The notes under the pieces were generated by a model. That model was given only the letters and a program-made list of their open reading frames with translations, was not told the origin of the DNA and did no database searches. Source: Pseudomonadota bacterium (GTDB lineage: Bacteria; Desulfobacterota; Anaeroferrophillalia; Anaeroferrophillales; Tharpellaceae). From it: DNA of 5,377 nucleotides. The position numbers were made by a program, and so were the translations under genes. This document shows positions 1 through 5,377 of this stretch, piece by piece. Within the stretch, counting starts at the first letter, position 1, and every line of letters starts with the position of its first letter. The stretch is from positions 1-5,377 of the forward strand of contig WFRT01000192.1 of assembly GCA_015486445.1 (NCBI GenBank), read 5' to 3'.

Positions 1-163
1 CGCCAGGGCTTCCGCCTCCACCCCGCTCCACCGGACAGCCCAGGGCCCCGGACCGCCGCTTTTCCGAAGCCGTAAACCCGGCAGGGAAGCAACCACTTTC
101 GCAACCGCTGCCGGCCCAGCACCTTAAATCTAATACAGGCCGCAGGCCGGGAAACTCTCTCCC

Positions 164-169
164 GAGGAG
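164..169 (+). promoter_or_regulatory. Shine-Dalgarno site deciding the start of the tailed PhaC-like gene
   Basis: GAGGAG lies 10 bases before the ATG at 180 and is a strong match to the anti-Shine-Dalgarno sequence. It matters because the same reading frame stays open to the left edge of the window, so openness alone does not define the start. The upstream in-frame translation is Pro/Arg-rich with no recognisable motif, which favours initiation at 180. The rest of 1-179 shows no convincing gene; frame 1 ends at a TAA at 73-75 after 24 unrecognisable codons, which could be the tail of an upstream gene but cannot be supported. Confidence 0.75.
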
Positions 170-179
170 ACCGACACCG

Positions 180-2333
180 ATGGAAAATAAATTCGAGATG
201 CCCACCTTTCCTCCGTCCCCGCTAAAAATCGAAGAGCTCTGCCAGCAGATAAACGATTTCATCAGCCGCCAGGGAGAACTCCAGGTCAACCTGTGCAAGG
301 CCTGGGCTGAAACCGGCAAAGGCGCCCTGGACTACCAGGAAGGCATGGCCAGCTACCTGAAGTCGTTTACCGAACCGCAGCAGCAGGCAATTGAATCATT
401 TTTCCAGCTCCAGCAGGAAAAAGCCGGACAGCTGCCGAGCCTTGACGAGTTCAAAAGCTTTGCCGAGTTGATCCGCTTCAACCTTGAACTGGCCGGCCGG
501 GCCTTGAACAGCTCGCTTTCCAGCATGGCCGAGTTCCATCTCCGCAAGCTCTGCGAGGCCTGGGTCGCAAGCGTCAAGAGCATTATCGAAAACGATGTCA
601 GCGGCACCGAGCTGTTTAGTTTCATCTCCAACCAGGCCGAGCTGCTGGAGAAGGTGGTGCATGACTATCCCGAGGCCATCCGGGCGATCAAAAACGAATA
701 CGGTTTCCATTTCGACCGGAAAGGCTTTGTCAAAACAGCCGAGACCGACCGTTTCTACCTTTACCAGGTGCTGCCCTCAGATCCCAAAACCAAAGTCCGC
801 GAGCAGGGCAAGCCGGTACTCCTGATACCGCCCTACGTGCTCGGGGAAAACATTCTCTGTTTTCTGCACGGGGAGCGCAAAAGCTACGCCCACGCTTTTG
901 CCGACCAGGGCGTGCCGACCTATGTCCGGGTCGTCAAGGATATCGCCTCAACCCCGGCGGTTCAGGATATGAACGGCGAGGACGATGTCCGTGACATGCG
1001 TTTGTTCTGTGAAAAGATCAAGGCCCGCCACGGCCGGCCGGCGACCCTCAACGGCTACTGCCAAGGCGGTTTTTTCGCGACCCTGGCCGTGCTTTCAGGC
1101 CAGCTTGAAGGACTGGTGGACACCCTCATCACCTGCGTCTCCCCGCTCGACGGCACCCGGAGCCGGGCTTTAAGCGCCTTCATGCGGGAGATCCCCGAAG
1201 AGTTCACGGCTCTCGACTACGCCATCAGCCACCTGCCCAACGGTAAACCGGTAGTCAACGGCCGCATCATGAGCTGGGTCTACAAGCTCAAAAGCATTGA
1301 CACCGAGGCCCCGCTGGTGACTTTTTTCCGCGACCTGGCGATGTTCGACAAGCTCCAGGAGAGCGGCAAGGAGATCAGCAAAACCGCCTGCGCCATCAAC
1401 TACTGGCTGCTCTACGATCAGGCCGACATGCCGGTCGAGGTCACCCGGCAGAGTTTCGCCTCCTACACCACCCCGGTGACCGCGGACGGCACCCTGCCGG
1501 TTACCCTTTTCGGACAAAAACTCAACTTCAAATATATCGAGAAGAAAAAGATCAATTTCCTGATCTGTGTCGCCGCGGCCGACGACCTGGTCGACCGCGA
1601 GGCCGCGCTGGCCCCTTGCGACTACATCAAGCCGGAAGTAACCATCTTCCCGAAGGGTCACGCCGCGATCGCCACCTCATGGTCACACCCGGAGTCGCAA
1701 TGCGCCCTGCACACGGTTTTCGGCGACAACTACCGGGGTCCGGTGCGTTTCCACCTCGACCTCGAAGCTGAAGAAGACGCCAAAGCGGTGCCCGCCGTCA
1801 AACCCAGGGCGGTGACCGTCAAGGAAAAGAAGCTGCCGGCCCAGGCGAAAAAGACCGCCCCGGCAACGGGCGACAGCAAAACCGGCAAGACCAAAGCGGC
1901 AAGTGCGAAAAAACCTGCAGCCGCCAAGTCCCCGGCCCCAAAAGCCACGGCCGACAAGAAAGCCGCGGCCAGCAAGAAAGTTGCGACCGACAAGAAAGCC
2001 GCCACCGACAAGAAAACCGCGGTCAGCAAGAAGACCGCGGCCGGCAAAACCACCGCGACCCGGGCCCAGGCCGCAACCCAGGCCGCGACCCGGGGCACAA
2101 CCGGGAGCCGGAGCAAGGCCGAAACGACGGCGGCGCCGGGCAAGGCCCCGGCCAAAGCCGCCCCGGCCTCAACGCAGGCGGTTCCCCCAAAACCCGCCGG
2201 GGCATCCGAGGCCGGGAAAAAGAGCGCCGGCGCTCCTGAACCGGCCGCGCCAAAAGTGCCGAAAGCGGAACCGGCAACAGCACCGAAACCGGAACCGGCA
2301 AAGAAAACGCAAGCCCCCACGAATCGGAAGTAG
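180..2333 (+). CDS. PHA-synthase-like alpha/beta hydrolase with histone-H1-like C-terminal tail
   Basis: This is a 717-residue protein, probably cytoplasmic and granule-associated. Residues about 15-190 are predicted helical, comparable in size to the N-terminal domain of class I PHA synthases. Residues about 190-530 form an alpha/beta hydrolase domain of the PhaC type. It has the nucleophile box GYCQGG (Cys294), a likely catalytic Asp469 in AADDLVD and His494 in KGHAA, so the Cys-Asp-His triad is complete. The Q in the box recalls class III PhaC (GxCQGG) more than class I (GYCIGG). The usual D-H-x-V-P-W and GHxAGVxNPP signatures are absent, so it is divergent, and polymerase rather than depolymerase or other acyltransferase activity is inferred. 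Residues about 541-717 are a low-complexity tail with about 36 Lys and 5 Arg against 10 acidic residues, rich in Ala and Pro, like the DNA-binding tails of PhaF and histone H1. No signal peptide or membrane segment is seen. It is the first gene of an apparent three-gene operon, 116 bases before the reductase. The PhaC-like fold is a firm call; the substrate is unknown. Confidence 0.85.
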   Translation: MENKFEMPTFPPSPLKIEELCQQINDFISRQGELQVNLCKAWAETGKGALDYQEGMASYLKSFTEPQQQAIESFFQLQQEKAGQLPSLDEFKSFAELIRFNLELAGRALNSSLSSMAEFHLRKLCEAWVASVKSIIENDVSGTELFSFISNQAELLEKVVHDYPEAIRAIKNEYGFHFDRKGFVKTAETDRFYLYQVLPSDPKTKVREQGKPVLLIPPYVLGENILCFLHGERKSYAHAFADQGVPTYVRVVKDIASTPAVQDMNGEDDVRDMRLFCEKIKARHGRPATLNGYCQGGFFATLAVLSGQLEGLVDTLITCVSPLDGTRSRALSAFMREIPEEFTALDYAISHLPNGKPVVNGRIMSWVYKLKSIDTEAPLVTFFRDLAMFDKLQESGKEISKTACAINYWLLYDQADMPVEVTRQSFASYTTPVTADGTLPVTLFGQKLNFKYIEKKKINFLICVAAADDLVDREAALAPCDYIKPEVTIFPKGHAAIATSWSHPESQCALHTVFGDNYRGPVRFHLDLEAEEDAKAVPAVKPRAVTVKEKKLPAQAKKTAPATGDSKTGKTKAASAKKPAAAKSPAPKATADKKAAASKKVATDKKAATDKKTAVSKKTAAGKTTATRAQAATQAATRGTTGSRSKAETTAAPGKAPAKAAPASTQAVPPKPAGASEAGKKSAGAPEPAAPKVPKAEPATAPKPEPAKKTQAPTNRK
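1953..2060 (+). repeat. 18-bp tandem repeat encoding a Lys-Lys hexapeptide array
   Basis: Six consecutive 18-bp units lie in frame within the basic tail of the PhaC-like gene. They encode DKKAAA, SKKVAT, DKKAAT, DKKTAV, SKKTAA and GKTTAT (residues 592-627), consensus [DSG]-K-K-x-A-x, with the last unit having lost one Lys. The first unit reads GACAAGAAAGCCGCGGCC. Identity is high at the DNA level too, so the array probably grew by recent duplication. A second short duplication follows at 2067-2090, two 12-bp units encoding QAAT twice. Lys-pair Ala-rich hexapeptides resemble the repeats of histone-H1-like bacterial proteins, which fits nonspecific DNA or polyanion binding. Confidence 0.9.
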
Positions 2334-2433
2334 CCCCCGGAAACAAAACGAGCAACGTAATCCGGGCTTAAGGCGGCAAGACCGGCCACACCGCCGTGAC
2401 CGCCGGCAACAGAGTAATTTTTTGACAGTCAAC

Positions 2434-2440
2434 AAGGAGG
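2434..2440 (+). promoter_or_regulatory. Shine-Dalgarno site of the reductase gene
   Basis: AAGGAGG, a near-perfect ribosome binding site, sits 9 bases before the ATG at 2450 and fixes the start of the reductase. The 116-base gap after the preceding gene (2334-2449) otherwise holds only a weak 6-bp inverted repeat (2336-2341 with 2361-2366, 19-base loop, no T-tract), so read-through from the upstream gene is likely. Confidence 0.85.
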
Positions 2441-2449
2441 ACCGCGTAG

Positions 2450-3244
2450 ATGCTTGAGATCAAAGACGCAGTTGCAGTTATCACCGGCGGCGGCAGTGGA
2501 ATTGGCGCCGCCCTGGCCAAAGATTGGGTCAAAAGAGGCGGCAAGGTTGTACTTTTCGATATCTCGGAAGAGCAGCTGCACCGCAGCAAAACCGAAATCG
2601 AGACCCTGGGCGGCGAAGCCACCACGGTTGTCGGCAATGTCAGCAACGAGGACGACTGCGCCCGGCTGGCCGATACCGCGATTGAAAAATACGGCCGCAT
2701 CGACCTGGTCGCTCCCTTTGCCGGCATCACCCGGGACGGCTTCATGATTTCGGTCGACCGCCAGACCGGCAGGGTCAAGAGCAAGATGAGTCTCGAGCAG
2801 TTTCAGTCGGTTCTCGATGTCAACCTGACCGGGGTCTTCCTGACCGTGCGTGAATGCCTCGAACGCATGATCAACCACGACTGCAAGGGTCTGGTCTGCC
2901 TGGTCTCCTCGATCGGTTCGCTGGGCACCGCCGGCCAGATCAACTACTCCTCTTCGAAGGCGGCGATGTCGGTGATGCCCAAGGTGCTGACCGCGGCCTT
3001 TTTCCGCCAGGGGCTTTCCGACCGCCTGCGCTGCGTCGCCATCGCCCCGGGCTACACCGGCACCGCGATGGTCAAAAGCATGGACGAAAGAATCATCGAC
3101 AAGATTCTCCAGCAGGTGCCGATCGGCCGCCTGATTGAACCGGAGGAGGTCACCAGCCTGGTCTGCGACCTGTTTCGCAACGAAGCCTGCGCCGGTGACG
3201 TCTACTTCATCCACGGCGGTTTGCGGCTGGGCTCACGGGGATAG
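2450..3244 (+). CDS. SDR-family 3-oxoacyl (acetoacetyl-CoA-type) reductase
   Basis: This 264-residue protein has the normal length for a classical short-chain dehydrogenase/reductase. Visible motifs in order are the Rossmann glycine motif TGGGSGIG (12-19), Asp37 at the end of the second strand, DVNLTG with structural Asn125, catalytic Ser153, the YSSSK motif with Tyr166 and Lys170, and PGYTGT (200-205). Family knowledge points to NAD(P)H-dependent reduction of a 3-oxoacyl thioester to the hydroxyacyl form, as in FabG and PhaB. Placed between a PhaC-like gene and a phasin-like gene, a role in supplying hydroxyacyl-CoA for PHA synthesis is a reasonable inference, though the reverse oxidation is possible. 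Oddities: the usual NNAG motif reads PFAG (89-92); about nine extra residues occur around 103-111; Asp37 is a residue that in SDRs usually favours NAD(H) over the NADP(H) preferred by typical PhaB. Start chosen from the AAGGAGG site. Other SDR substrates cannot be excluded. Confidence 0.88.
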   Translation: MLEIKDAVAVITGGGSGIGAALAKDWVKRGGKVVLFDISEEQLHRSKTEIETLGGEATTVVGNVSNEDDCARLADTAIEKYGRIDLVAPFAGITRDGFMISVDRQTGRVKSKMSLEQFQSVLDVNLTGVFLTVRECLERMINHDCKGLVCLVSSIGSLGTAGQINYSSSKAAMSVMPKVLTAAFFRQGLSDRLRCVAIAPGYTGTAMVKSMDERIIDKILQQVPIGRLIEPEEVTSLVCDLFRNEACAGDVYFIHGGLRLGSRG

Positions 3245-3267
3245 AACAGCAACTTAACCTGGCGCCG

Positions 3268-3306
3268 GCCAGAATAGATGACAGAACGGCTGCCAGAATA
3301 GCTGAC
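3268..3306. repeat. Pair of 15-bp direct repeats between the reductase and phasin-like genes
   Basis: GCCAGAATAGATGAC (3268-3282) and GCCAGAATAGCTGAC (3292-3306) match at 14 of 15 positions and start 24 bases apart. A shorter relative, GCCAGAA, recurs at 3341-3347 beside the start codon of the next gene. The first copy also overlaps a 5-bp hairpin, CTGGC with GCCAG (3259-3272, 4-base loop). They could be operator half-sites controlling the small gene or a local slip duplication; the sequence does not decide which. Confidence 0.5.
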
Positions 3307-3332
3307 CAACAAACAGCACGACAACCTGAACC

Positions 3333-3340
3333 AAGGGAGG
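3333..3340 (+). promoter_or_regulatory. Shine-Dalgarno site of the small phasin-like gene
   Basis: AAGGGAGG lies 8 bases before the ATG at 3349, a strong site consistent with high-level translation, as expected for an abundant granule-coat protein. Confidence 0.8.
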
Positions 3341-3348
3341 GCCAGAAA

Positions 3349-3603
3349 ATGGCAAACAAAGAAATCTTCGAAATGACCAAGACCTACTACAAGAACGCGC
3401 TTGACAACTTCGAGCTCTACCAGGACAACAGCGAAAAGATGCTCGAGATCTTCCTGAGCCAGTACGGCGATCTCAACAGCGACTTCATGAAACACTACCG
3501 GGAGTGGATGAACAACAGCCGCCAGGCCTTCCAGGACTACCGCAAGATGGTGCTTGACGGCCTCGACTATCTGGCCGACACCTTCGACAAGAAACAGGAC
3601 TGA
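3349..3603 (+). CDS. Small amphipathic helical protein, putative phasin-like granule protein
   Basis: This 84-residue protein has no Pro or Cys and only two Gly, and it is rich in Asp, Glu, Lys, Tyr and Phe. Hydrophobic and aromatic residues recur every 3-4 positions: F7, Y14, F21, then F35, Y39, L42, F46, Y50, W53, F61, Y64, V68, L72, L75, F79. The pattern breaks only at S57. This predicts one or two long amphipathic helices. No signal peptide or transmembrane segment is seen. Phasins, the small helical proteins that coat PHA granules, have this character but are usually about 110-190 residues, so this would be a short one. Its place directly after a PhaC-like gene and a reductase, and convergent with a true phaC, supports a granule role by inference. 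I do not recognise it as a named family member; a PhaC-activating partner is an alternative. The strong ribosome binding site and a following intrinsic terminator support it as a real expressed gene, 104 bases after the reductase. Confidence 0.72.
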   Translation: MANKEIFEMTKTYYKNALDNFELYQDNSEKMLEIFLSQYGDLNSDFMKHYREWMNNSRQAFQDYRKMVLDGLDYLADTFDKKQD

Positions 3604-3623
3604 AAAGCACTTTTCAGTCCTGT
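3594..3623 (-). terminator. Perfect 14-bp palindrome over the small gene's stop codon, likely phaC terminator
   Basis: The arms ACAGGACTGAAAAG (3594-3607) and CTTTTCAGTCCTGT (3610-3623) are perfectly complementary around a 2-base centre; in RNA the central pair would open to a tetraloop. The TGA stop of the small + strand gene (3601-3603) sits inside the left arm. Read on the - strand, the hairpin is followed by TTCTTG, a short T-rich run, about 75 bases beyond the stop of the convergent phaC, so it fits an intrinsic terminator for phaC. On the + strand no T-tract follows, so there it may protect the mRNA 3' end or slow ribosomes at the stop. Confidence 0.6.
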
Positions 3624-3653
3624 CTGAACGGGGCCCGGCAGGGCTCCGACTGC

Positions 3654-3689
3654 AGAGGAGACGGAATTTTTCCGCCTCCTCTTTTTTTT
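3654..3689 (+). terminator. Rho-independent terminator of the + strand gene group
   Basis: GAGGAGACGGA (3655-3665) pairs with TCCGCCTCCTC (3671-3681) across a 5-base loop ATTTT, with a single A-C mismatch, and is followed by eight T residues (3682-3689). A3654 can pair with the first of these T residues. This is a classic intrinsic terminator 50 bases after the stop of the small gene. On the - strand no T-run follows it, so it acts in the + direction only. Confidence 0.9.
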
Positions 3690-3698
3690 ACTCCCGGA

Positions 3699-5377
3699 TC
3701 AGCCGCTGAAATCCAGCCGCCGGGTGACATAGCTGCCCGGCGCCGGTTCGATGACCGGACAGTCCGGGCCACCGGGTGCGGCCGGCGCGGGACGCGGCCG
3801 GCCCGAGTGTTTTTTCAGCCACCGCCACCAGTGCTCCCACCAGCTGCCCGGGTGTTTTTCGGACCCGGACCACCAGGCTTCGAGCCCCGCCCCCGGGCGG
3901 CCGCCGCCGGCCCGGTAGAAGCTGCCTTCCTTGCCGGGCGGATTGATGACTCCGGCGACATGGCCGCCCCGGCCGAGAACGAACTCCCGGGCCCCGGCGT
4001 ACCGGGCGGCCCCGGCGAAACAGCCTTTCCAGGGCACCAGGTGATCGTCCATGGTCGCCAGGAAATAGGCCGGAGTCTTTATCTTGCCGAGCTCAACCCG
4101 AACCCCGCAAACCCGCAAATCCCCCGCCAGCAGACGATTTTCCAGGTACATTTCACGAATGAAACGACGGTAGAGCGGCAACGGCAGGTTGACGGGATCG
4201 CAGTTCCAGCTCAGGATGTCGAAAGGAGGAGGATCGAGTCCTTTCAAGTAGTTGCTGACCACGTAGGACCAGATCAGGTCGTTGGCCCGAACCTGGGAAA
4301 AGGTATGGAAAAGATCCTGGCCCGGAATGTAGCCGCGCTCCGCCGCCGCCCGCTCCTGGCACGCCAGCACCTGTTCGTCGACAAAAACCCCGATGTCGCC
4401 GGGGTCGGAAAAATCAAACAGCGTGGTCAGAAAGGTTGCCGAGGAGACCAAGCGGGCCCGGCGGCGGGCCTTGAGCACGGCCAGGGCGCAGCCTAAGAGG
4501 GTGCCGCCGATGCAGTAGCCCAGGGCGTTGACCGGCTCGCCGCCGCTGATTTTCGCGGCCGTCTCCGCCCCCTCGATGATCCCCCGGCAGACATAGTCGT
4601 CCCAGTCCAGATCCCGGTGCCGGCGGTCGGGATTGACCCAGGAGATGAGAAAAACCTGGAAACCCCGGTCCAGGCAGGCACGAACAAAGGAGTTGTGGGC
4701 CTGGAGATCGAGAATGTAAAACTTGTTGATGCAGGGGGGAACGATAAACAGGGGCCGGGCCCGGACCACGGGAGTCCGGGGATAGTACTGGATGAGCTGC
4801 ATCACCGGGTTGGCATAAATCACCTCTCCCGGGGTGGCCGCGAGATTCTCACCGAGCCGGAAAGCGCTCTCATCGGCCAGGGTCAGGCGGCCGCGGCGGA
4901 GATCGGCGGCCAGGTTCTCCAGCCCCCGAACCAGGCTCTCGCCCCCGGTTTCGCAAAAACAGCGGATGGCCTCGGGGTTGGTCAGGAAAAAGTTGGTCGG
5001 GGCCAGGGCATCGAGAATGTAACGCAGGTAGAACTTGAGCTTGCGCTTGGCCCCGGGCTCCATATCTTGGGCTTCGGCCATGGCCAGGTAGACCCGGGAA
5101 ACCTCGAGATAGGCCTCCATCAGCTTTTTCAGCCGGGGATTGTTCCGCCATTCCGCATCCCGAAAACGGGGATCTGCGGCCGGGGCCGGCCGGGGGCCGG
5201 ATAAAAAGGGGAAATGCCTGACCGGCTCGAGCAGGGCCTGCCAGAAGTTGAGCTGGGCCTCCTGAAAAGAAGCCAGCAGGCGCAACCGGTCGGGCCGGTC
5301 CTCGAACGCTTCCCCTGCCTTCAGCCGAGCTTTTGAAAAAAGGCTTGCCGGGGCCGGCGGCGAGCCGCTTTCACTGC
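3699..5377 (-). CDS. phaC: Class I-type poly(3-hydroxyalkanoate) synthase, N-terminus outside window
   Basis: PHA synthase polymerises (R)-3-hydroxyacyl-CoA to polyester with release of CoA on the surface of intracellular granules. The frame stays open to the right edge, giving at least 558 residues. The only start codon seen in the window is a TTG at 5285, and residues are numbered from it. Codons before it (5286-5375) are uninterrupted and include KARLKAGEAFEDRPDR, so the true start probably lies outside. Class I signatures are clear: an N-terminal helical domain with DPRFRDAEW (38-46), LISWVNPD (213-220), box GYCIGG with nucleophile Cys258, DFSDPGDIGVFVDE (291-304), SWNCDPVNLP (359-368), DDHLVPW with Asp414, GHVAGVINPP with His442, and HPGSWWEHW (478-486). 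The Cys-Asp-His triad is intact, and the C-terminal APGSYV (515-520) matches the family end. Class I enzymes run about 560-600 residues and act without a PhaE subunit. The gene converges on the phasin-like gene with 95 bases between stops. Confidence 0.95.
   Translation of the reverse strand, partial: SESGSPPAPASLFSKARLKAGEAFEDRPDRLRLLASFQEAQLNFWQALLEPVRHFPFLSGPRPAPAADPRFRDAEWRNNPRLKKLMEAYLEVSRVYLAMAEAQDMEPGAKRKLKFYLRYILDALAPTNFFLTNPEAIRCFCETGGESLVRGLENLAADLRRGRLTLADESAFRLGENLAATPGEVIYANPVMQLIQYYPRTPVVRARPLFIVPPCINKFYILDLQAHNSFVRACLDRGFQVFLISWVNPDRRHRDLDWDDYVCRGIIEGAETAAKISGGEPVNALGYCIGGTLLGCALAVLKARRRARLVSSATFLTTLFDFSDPGDIGVFVDEQVLACQERAAAERGYIPGQDLFHTFSQVRANDLIWSYVVSNYLKGLDPPPFDILSWNCDPVNLPLPLYRRFIREMYLENRLLAGDLRVCGVRVELGKIKTPAYFLATMDDHLVPWKGCFAGAARYAGAREFVLGRGGHVAGVINPPGKEGSFYRAGGGRPGAGLEAWWSGSEKHPGSWWEHWWRWLKKHSGRPRPAPAAPGGPDCPVIEPAPGSYVTRRLDFSG

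Noticed and set aside
1..75. Possible C-terminal end of an upstream gene in frame 1, ending at TAA 73-75
   Set aside because: Only 24 codons are visible, with no recognisable sequence, and the other two forward frames are also open here, so coding cannot be supported.
124..136. TTAAAT and TAATAC as promoter -10 elements for the PhaC-like gene
   Set aside because: No matching -35 hexamer is present at the right spacing; AT-rich hexamers alone are weak evidence.
3..179. In-frame open extension upstream of the ATG at 180
   Set aside because: The frame is open to the left edge, but the translation is Pro/Arg-rich without motifs and a good GAGGAG site precedes the ATG at 180. Open frames of this length are common in GC-rich DNA.
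2336..2366. Inverted repeat CCCGGA/TCCGGG as a terminator after the PhaC-like gene
   Set aside because: Only 6 bp with a 19-base loop and no T-tract; unlikely to terminate transcription.
1730..2389. 219-residue open frame on the - strand over the basic tail, rich in Ala, Val, Phe and Gly
   Set aside because: It is the antisense of Lys/Ala/Pro codons, which reads as Phe/Leu/Ala/Gly. Its hydrophobic look is a composition artefact.
2422..2452. TTGACA at 2422-2427 as a -35 box for the reductase
   Set aside because: The matching -10 would fall on the start codon and leave no room for the clear ribosome binding site, so it is likely chance.
1903..2457. 184-residue Arg/Pro-rich + strand frame overlapping the tail and reaching the reductase start
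   Set aside because: It is the shifted reading of the repetitive tail; it lacks independent motifs and a ribosome binding site, and the tail frame fits the period-6 peptide repeat.
2429..3214. 261-residue open frame antisense to the reductase
   Set aside because: The + strand product has complete SDR motifs; the antisense frame is a GC-rich shadow with His/Asp/Gly-rich composition and no motif.
3807..5204. Two + strand open frames (229 and 195 residues) antisense to phaC
   Set aside because: They are shadows of the phaC frame, which carries all class I synthase signatures.

Overview
The window is a compact polyhydroxyalkanoate (PHA) gene cluster from a GC-rich bacterium (roughly 60% GC judged by eye). 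Good Shine-Dalgarno sequences precede all three genes whose starts are visible, which suggests a Gram-negative, proteobacterial or Desulfobacterota-like host. The taxon cannot be fixed from the sequence alone. Four protein genes are supported, and most of the other long open frames are antisense or frame-shifted shadows typical of GC-rich coding DNA.

Layout: positions 1-179 hold no convincing gene and end in a GAGGAG ribosome binding site. Three genes follow on the + strand. The first (180-2333) is a divergent PHA-synthase-like alpha/beta hydrolase with a Cys-Asp-His triad and an unusual, roughly 180-residue Lys/Ala/Pro-rich histone-H1-like C-terminal tail. The second (2450-3244) is a short-chain dehydrogenase/reductase of the 3-oxoacyl reductase (FabG/PhaB) type. 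The third (3349-3603) is an 84-residue, aromatic-rich amphipathic helical protein that looks like a small phasin. A clear + strand intrinsic terminator follows (3654-3689). Convergent to these, on the - strand (3699 to the right edge), is a canonical class I-type PHA synthase, phaC, whose N-terminus lies beyond the window. A perfect 14-bp palindrome spans the stop codon of the small gene and is placed to terminate phaC transcription from the other strand.

How they may work together (inference): the reductase could supply (R)-3-hydroxyacyl-CoA, the canonical PhaC would polymerise it, the small helical protein would coat the granule, and the tailed PhaC-like protein could polymerise or process polymer and tie granules to the nucleoid through its basic tail. 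The most noteworthy point is the joining, in one polypeptide, of a PHA-synthase-like catalytic domain and a histone-like tail. That combination is normally split between a synthase and PhaF- or PhaM-type granule proteins. No beta-ketothiolase (phaA), regulator, RNA gene, mobile element or CRISPR array is seen.
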